From assembly GCF_900230185.1 (NCBI RefSeq), contig NZ_OCSR01000002.1, forward strand, positions 2,542,001 through 2,606,000: a stretch of 64,000 nucleotides of DNA. Direction: 5' to 3'. A model generated the notes under the pieces. The model was not told the DNA's origin, did not search any database, and worked only from the letters and a program-made list of their open reading frames with translations. Numbering within the stretch: position 1 is the stretch's first letter; each line of letters begins with the position of its first letter. The position numbers and the translations under genes were made by a program. Origin of the DNA: Burkholderia sp. OK233 (GTDB lineage Bacteria; Pseudomonadota; Gammaproteobacteria; Burkholderiales; Burkholderiaceae). Shown piece after piece: positions 60,120-64,000 of the stretch.

Positions 60120-60914
60120 TTAACCGATCTGCACTTCTTCGCGCAGGTCGTGCCAGATGTCGCGCGAGATTTCGATAAAGCGTGGGTCGTAACGAACCTC
60201 CGACGTGACGCGCGGACGCGGCAGATCGATTTCGTACACTTTCTTGAGCGTCGCCGGGCGCGCGGTCAGCACGAACACCCGGTCGGCGAGTGCAATCGCT
60301 TCTTCCAGATCGTGCGTGACGAACACCACCGAACCGGCGCCGCCCCACAATTGCAGCAGTTCGTCCTGCATCAGCGTGCGCGTTTGCATGTCGAGCGCCG
60401 AGAAGGGCTCGTCCATCAGCAGGATTTCCGGCTTGTTGATGAAAGTCTGCGCGAGCGCCACGCGTTTTCTCATGCCGCCCGAGAGTTGATGCGGATAGTG
60501 CTTGCCGAACTTGTCGAGGCCCACACGGCGCAGCCATTCGTTGGCCTCGTCGTACGCGGCGGATTTCGAGCGGCCGCGATACAGCGGGCCGGCCGCCACG
60601 TTGTCGATGACCGAGCGCCACGGAAACACGGCGTCCGCCTGAAACACGAAGCCGATGCGCGGGTCGATGCCGTCCACCGGCGCGCCCATTACGCGCACTT
60701 CGCCGGTGGTCGGCTTCAGCAAGCCGGTGATCATGCTGAGCGTGGTCGACTTGCCGCAGCCAGTCGGACCGACAACCGCGACGAACTCGCCGCGTGCCAC
60801 CGACATGCTGAAGTCGCGCAACGCGATCGTCGCTTTGCCATCCGGAGAGATGAAACGGCACGATACGTTGCGCATCTCGATGGCGGGCGTATCGCGGGAC
60901 ATAGGTTGATTCAT
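60120..60914 (-). CDS. ABC transporter ATPase, NitT/TauT (SsuB/TauB) type
   Basis: A 264-residue ATPase. Walker A VGPTGCGKSTT, Q-loop FVFQADAVFPW, signature LSGGMRKRVALAQ, Walker B ILLMDEPFSALD, and H-loop VFVTHDLEEA. LSGGMRKR is the form seen in the nitrate/sulfonate/taurine group. A C-terminal extension (FIEISRDIWHDLREEVQIG) is typical of the group. It drives uptake with the permease and binding protein of the same operon. Confidence 0.94.
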   Translation of the reverse strand: MNQPMSRDTPAIEMRNVSCRFISPDGKATIALRDFSMSVARGEFVAVVGPTGCGKSTTLSMITGLLKPTTGEVRVMGAPVDGIDPRIGFVFQADAVFPWRSVIDNVAAGPLYRGRSKSAAYDEANEWLRRVGLDKFGKHYPHQLSGGMRKRVALAQTFINKPEILLMDEPFSALDMQTRTLMQDELLQLWGGAGSVVFVTHDLEEAIALADRVFVLTARPATLKKVYEIDLPRPRVTSEVRYDPRFIEISRDIWHDLREEVQIG

Positions 60915-60967
60915 CGGCTGGTGCCTCGCAGTTCTCTTGATGTTGATGGGGCGTTACGTCGAGGGCG

Positions 60968-61987
60968 TTACTTCGCCGCGGTCTTGACCGCTGTCGACAC
61001 GTAGTCGTTGCTGTAGGTCTTGGCGAGGTCGATATGCTTACCCTTCACCGAAGGATTGAACGCCGACAGCACCTTCAGGACAGTGTCCGGGCCGTCGGCG
61101 GGCATCTTGCCGTCCTTGGTGAACATCGGCAGTGACGCCTTCAGCGCGCCGACGTACAGGTCCTTGTTGTTGCCGTAGTAGTCCTTCGGCATCTTCGCGG
61201 CGATCTCTTCCGCGCTATGCGTCGCGATGAAATTCAGCGTCTTCGCAAATGCGTGCGAGAGCTTCGTGGCGTCGTCCTTGTGCGACTCGGCCCATGCGCG
61301 CTGCACGTAGAAGCTCGAAGCTGGATACGTGCCACCGAGCGCGGCGCGGGTGCCTTCCAGCGTGCGCATATCGACCAGCACCTTGGCGTCGCCGGTCTTC
61401 AGCAACTGCGAGACGGTCGGCTCGGTGGTCATGCCCGCGTCGATGCGGTTCTGCTTGATGGCCGCGATAAAGCTGTTGTCCGCGCCAACCGGCAGCAGCG
61501 TGTATTGCGTCGACGGCACGCCCGCGCGTTGTGCGAGGTATTGCGTGAGGAAGCTGGTGGACGAGCCGAGGCCGGTCACGCCGAGCGTCTTGCCCTTTAC
61601 GTCTGCCATGCTCTTGAGCGTTTCGGAAGCCTTGGTGGAGACCATTTCCACTTCACCCGGCACCTGGCCGAAAATCACCAGCGCCTGGACTTCCTTGCCC
61701 TTGCTCTGCAGGTCGATGGTGTGATCGTAGAAGCCCACCACGCCTTGCACCGCACCCGCGAGCAGTTCGTTTTCCGCGTCCACGCCGGCCGGTTGCGAGA
61801 GAATTTCGACGTCGAGGCCTTCGTCCTTGAAGTAGCCGAGTTGCTCGGTCAGCTTGGCCGGCAGATAGATGATCTTGGTGGCGCCGCCGACCATGATCGT
61901 CAGCTTCTCCGCATGAGCCGCGGCCGAAGCGGCGGCAAGGGTAAACGCAACACCTGACACGGCGGCAATCTGGCGCAAGGTACGCAT
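60968..61987 (-). CDS. ABC substrate-binding protein, NitT/TauT (NMT1-like) type
   Basis: A 339-residue periplasmic protein. The signal peptide ends in AAASAAAHAEKL. The mature part is a type 2 binding fold: MVGGATKIIYLPAKLTEQLG, YFKDEGLDVEIL, VQGVVGFYDHTIDLQSKGK, DVKGKTLGVTGLGSSTSFL, AIKQNRIDAGMTTEPT and LGGTYPASSFYVQRAW. These match NMT1/SsuA-like binding proteins. First gene of the operon; AGGAGAC precedes ATG 61987. Ligand unknown. Confidence 0.92.
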   Translation of the reverse strand: MRTLRQIAAVSGVAFTLAAASAAAHAEKLTIMVGGATKIIYLPAKLTEQLGYFKDEGLDVEILSQPAGVDAENELLAGAVQGVVGFYDHTIDLQSKGKEVQALVIFGQVPGEVEMVSTKASETLKSMADVKGKTLGVTGLGSSTSFLTQYLAQRAGVPSTQYTLLPVGADNSFIAAIKQNRIDAGMTTEPTVSQLLKTGDAKVLVDMRTLEGTRAALGGTYPASSFYVQRAWAESHKDDATKLSHAFAKTLNFIATHSAEEIAAKMPKDYYGNNKDLYVGALKASLPMFTKDGKMPADGPDTVLKVLSAFNPSVKGKHIDLAKTYSNDYVSTAVKTAAK

Positions 61988-62270
61988 GAAGCAGTCTCCT
62001 TAGGTTTGGTCGCCGCCCTGTGCGGATGCGACGCTTTCTGGGTGAATGACGGCGATTATAGAAATCTGAAACCTTCTGGCAGCTTTCGGGGCTGTGGACA
62101 AATCATGGGTGTTAACCCGAGAATCCACCACAATCGCGCGGCCACCCCCTGGCAAACCCCATAACGTGGGCCACAAACCACGCAAGCCGCGCGCAAAGCC
62201 CTTGTTTTACGGCACAATCGGCGTCCTGACTTTTGCTGCGCATTTAATCGCTTATTTCGCCGTTCCCGCC

Positions 62271-62948
62271 ATGAAGCTGCTGCTCATCGAAGACAACCCC
62301 ACCCTGGCACACTGGCTCGCGAAGATGCTGGAGCAGGAGGCGTTCGCGCTCGACGCGGTGCAGGACGGCGACGCCGCCGACCGCTTGCTGCGCACCAATC
62401 ACTACGACGTGATCCTGCTCGACCTGAATCTGCCGAAGCTGTCGGGCAAGAACGTGCTGCGCCGTTTGCGCCAGCGCGGTGACGCCACGCCCGTGCTGAT
62501 CCTGACGGCGAGCGGTTCGATCGACGAAAAAGTGGAACTGCTCGGCGCCGGCGCGGACGACTACCTGGTCAAGCCTTTCGAAGTGCGCGAGTTGATCGCG
62601 CGCATCAAGGTGGCGATCCGTCGCCAGTCGCCCTCGAAGGCGAGCGAGGTGGTGTGCGGCGATCTCGCGTTCGACATCGACACGCGCCAGTTCACGTTGA
62701 AGGGTGCACCGCTGAACGTTACGCCGCGCGAGCGCTCGGTGCTCGAAACGCTGATCCTGCGTTTGGGCAAGACGGTCACCAAGCCCGCTCTGGTCGACGC
62801 GATCTTCACGCTCGCGGATGAGCCGAGCGAGGATGCAGTCGAAATTTACATTTCACGGCTGCGTAAGAAACTCGACGGCAGCTCGGCCGCGATCGTCACG
62901 TTGCGTGGGCTGGGGTACTTGCTGCGCAAGAAAGAAGATGACCAATAG
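62271..62948 (+). CDS. OmpR-family response regulator (TctD/QseB-like)
   Basis: A 225-residue protein. Receiver: MKLLLIEDNPTLAHWLAKML, phosphoacceptor Asp in VILLDLNLPKLSGK, Thr/Ser in LILTASGS, Lys in YLVKPFEVREL. The winged-helix DNA-binding domain follows (FTLKGAPLNVTPRERSVLETL, VEIYISRLRKKL, LRGLGYLLRKK). ATG 62271 gives the exact family start; the frame back to 62094 is not conserved-looking. It overlaps the sensor kinase gene by 11 bases. TctD-like regulators often control carboxylate uptake; here no target is adjacent except the divergent ABC operon. Confidence 0.93.
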   Translation: MKLLLIEDNPTLAHWLAKMLEQEAFALDAVQDGDAADRLLRTNHYDVILLDLNLPKLSGKNVLRRLRQRGDATPVLILTASGSIDEKVELLGAGADDYLVKPFEVRELIARIKVAIRRQSPSKASEVVCGDLAFDIDTRQFTLKGAPLNVTPRERSVLETLILRLGKTVTKPALVDAIFTLADEPSEDAVEIYISRLRKKLDGSSAAIVTLRGLGYLLRKKEDDQ

Positions 62949-64000
62949 CCTGCGCATGCGCTTGCTGTGGTGGCTGCTGGTGCCGCTCGCGTTGTACGTG
63001 TTCGTCACGGGCAAGGCTGAGTACGACAACGCGCGGCGCACGGCGGATCTGGTGCAGGACAACCAACTTATCTCATCGGCGCGGATGATCGCCGGTGAAG
63101 TGGAGTGGGTGGACGGTTTTCTGCGTGTGGACGTGCCGCCCGCCGCGCTTGAAGTGTTCGTGTCGCCCTATCGCGATCAGGTGTTCTACAGCGTGCGGGT
63201 CGACGATGGCCGCCTGCTGGCGGGCACGCCGGATTTTCCGCCGCGCGCGGCGCTCTCGCCTGACACGGCCGATCACTACGACACTGAACTCCATGGCCAG
63301 CCCGTACGCGCGGTCGGCCTCGTGCGCCTGATGTACGACAACGGTGCAACGCGCCGCGTACGGGTGACGGTGGGCAAGACCGTACGCTCGCGCGACGCGA
63401 TGGCGCAGCAGTTGTGGCAACCGCAACTCGTGCGGCAGATCGAGATGATCGTGCTCGCGGTCGCGCTGGCCTGCATCGGCCTCACCTTCGAATTGCGGCC
63501 GCTGATGAAAGTGAAGGAAGAGGTCGCCGATCGCGATCCCATGCAACTCGAACCGATTCGCGTCGAGCGCCTGCATACGGAGTTGCGGCCGATCGTCGAA
63601 GCGATCAATCAATGTATCGCGCGCCTCGGCGTACAGGTGGCCGCACAACGGCGTTTTATCGCCGACGCCGCACACCAGTTGCGCACGCCGCTCACGCTGC
63701 TCGGTACGCAGTTGCAGTTCGCGCGGCAGCAGGACGGCCTGAATCCCGCGCTCGACGAGGCGCTCGCCGCGATGCACCGCAGTAATCGTTCGATGGTCGG
63801 ACTCACCAACAAGCTGCTGTTGCTCGCGCAGGCCGAAGCCGCCGACAACACGCAACTGGCGGTGGAAACGGTCGATCTGGTGCCACTGGCAATGGAAGTG
63901 GTGGAAGATCTGGCGCTGCTCGCGCAGGGCCGGGACATCGATCTGGGCGCCGAACTGAATGGCCCCGCACCGGTGGCAGGGCATCGCGGCCTGCTTCAGG
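62938..64000 (+). CDS. Two-component sensor histidine kinase, N-terminal part (3' end outside window)
   Basis: The frame is open to the window end, giving 354 codons so far. An N-terminal membrane helix (LRMRLLWWLLVPLALYVFV) is followed by a periplasmic domain of the TctE N-terminal type (VDGFLRVDVPPAALEVF) to about residue 160, then a second helix (MIVLAVALACIGLTF). The HisKA domain has the phospho-His in RRFIADAAHQLRTPLTLLG. The start of the ATPase domain is reached at HRGLLQ. ATG 62938 overlaps the regulator gene by 11 bases, so the pair is co-translated. Ligand unknown. Confidence 0.92.
   Translation, partial: MTNSLRMRLLWWLLVPLALYVFVTGKAEYDNARRTADLVQDNQLISSARMIAGEVEWVDGFLRVDVPPAALEVFVSPYRDQVFYSVRVDDGRLLAGTPDFPPRAALSPDTADHYDTELHGQPVRAVGLVRLMYDNGATRRVRVTVGKTVRSRDAMAQQLWQPQLVRQIEMIVLAVALACIGLTFELRPLMKVKEEVADRDPMQLEPIRVERLHTELRPIVEAINQCIARLGVQVAAQRRFIADAAHQLRTPLTLLGTQLQFARQQDGLNPALDEALAAMHRSNRSMVGLTNKLLLLAQAEAADNTQLAVETVDLVPLAMEVVEDLALLAQGRDIDLGAELNGPAPVAGHRGLLQ

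Overview
The window is high-GC and reads as part of a Burkholderia-group betaproteobacterial chromosome, most likely Paraburkholderia. This rests on gene content and protein style, not on a marker gene: a Burkholderia-type porin, a PenR/Pen class A beta-lactamase pair, a DUF4148 protein, an AAHS transporter and a ferulate cluster. No rRNA, tRNA, CRISPR array or prophage was recognised.

Region 1 (1-8.9 kb) is the end of an exopolysaccharide cluster: a partial GT2, a GT-A-like protein, a secreted protein of unknown function, a GT4, a membrane GT2, a WecG/TagA/CpsF transferase, a secreted Ser/Thr-rich protein and a second GT4. Two of these genes have good sigma-54 promoter matches. Region 2 (9.0-11.4 kb) holds a small hypothetical gene, a DHA2 drug-type MFS pump and a DUF3303 protein.

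Region 3 (11.8-36.1 kb) is the most striking part. It has four short genes for peptides with 26-residue double-glycine leaders, and a complete export machine: an OMF lipoprotein, a HlyD adaptor, a parvulin-type PPIase and an ABC exporter with two cNMP-binding-like domains plus a C39 peptidase. It also has a phospho-signalling set: a membrane Ser/Thr kinase, a two-FHA membrane protein and a PP2C phosphatase. Further members are a secreted caspase-FGE fusion, two DUF4399 proteins, an LRAT-like protein and a receiver-less sigma-54 activator. Three peptide genes and the LRAT gene are preceded by GG-N10-GC sigma-54 promoters. Two of these carry the same palindrome (CCAACA-N13-TGTTGG) at the same upstream distance. 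I read this as one regulon: the kinase/FHA/phosphatase set controls the system, the activator switches on peptide genes, and the C39 transporter trims and exports the peptides. An SDR gene, an IS5-family element and a MocR regulator sit inside this region and look unrelated.

Region 4 (36.1-45.1 kb) holds a LysR/class A beta-lactamase pair, a DUF4126 protein, an IclR regulator facing a citryl-CoA-lyase-like/CoA-transferase/MFS operon, and a KaiC-like ATPase with a lone receiver. Region 5 (45.5-55.1 kb) is a hydroxycinnamate (ferulate) module: a tannase/feruloyl-esterase gene broken by one stop codon, a porin, an AAHS transporter, a MarR regulator with two matching operators, then hydroxycinnamoyl-CoA hydratase-lyase, vanillin dehydrogenase and feruloyl-CoA synthase. 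Region 6 (55.2-64 kb) holds a squalene/phytoene synthase family gene, two small secreted proteins, a phospholipase C-type phosphoesterase, a NitT/TauT-type ABC operon and an OmpR-type two-component pair whose kinase runs off the window end.
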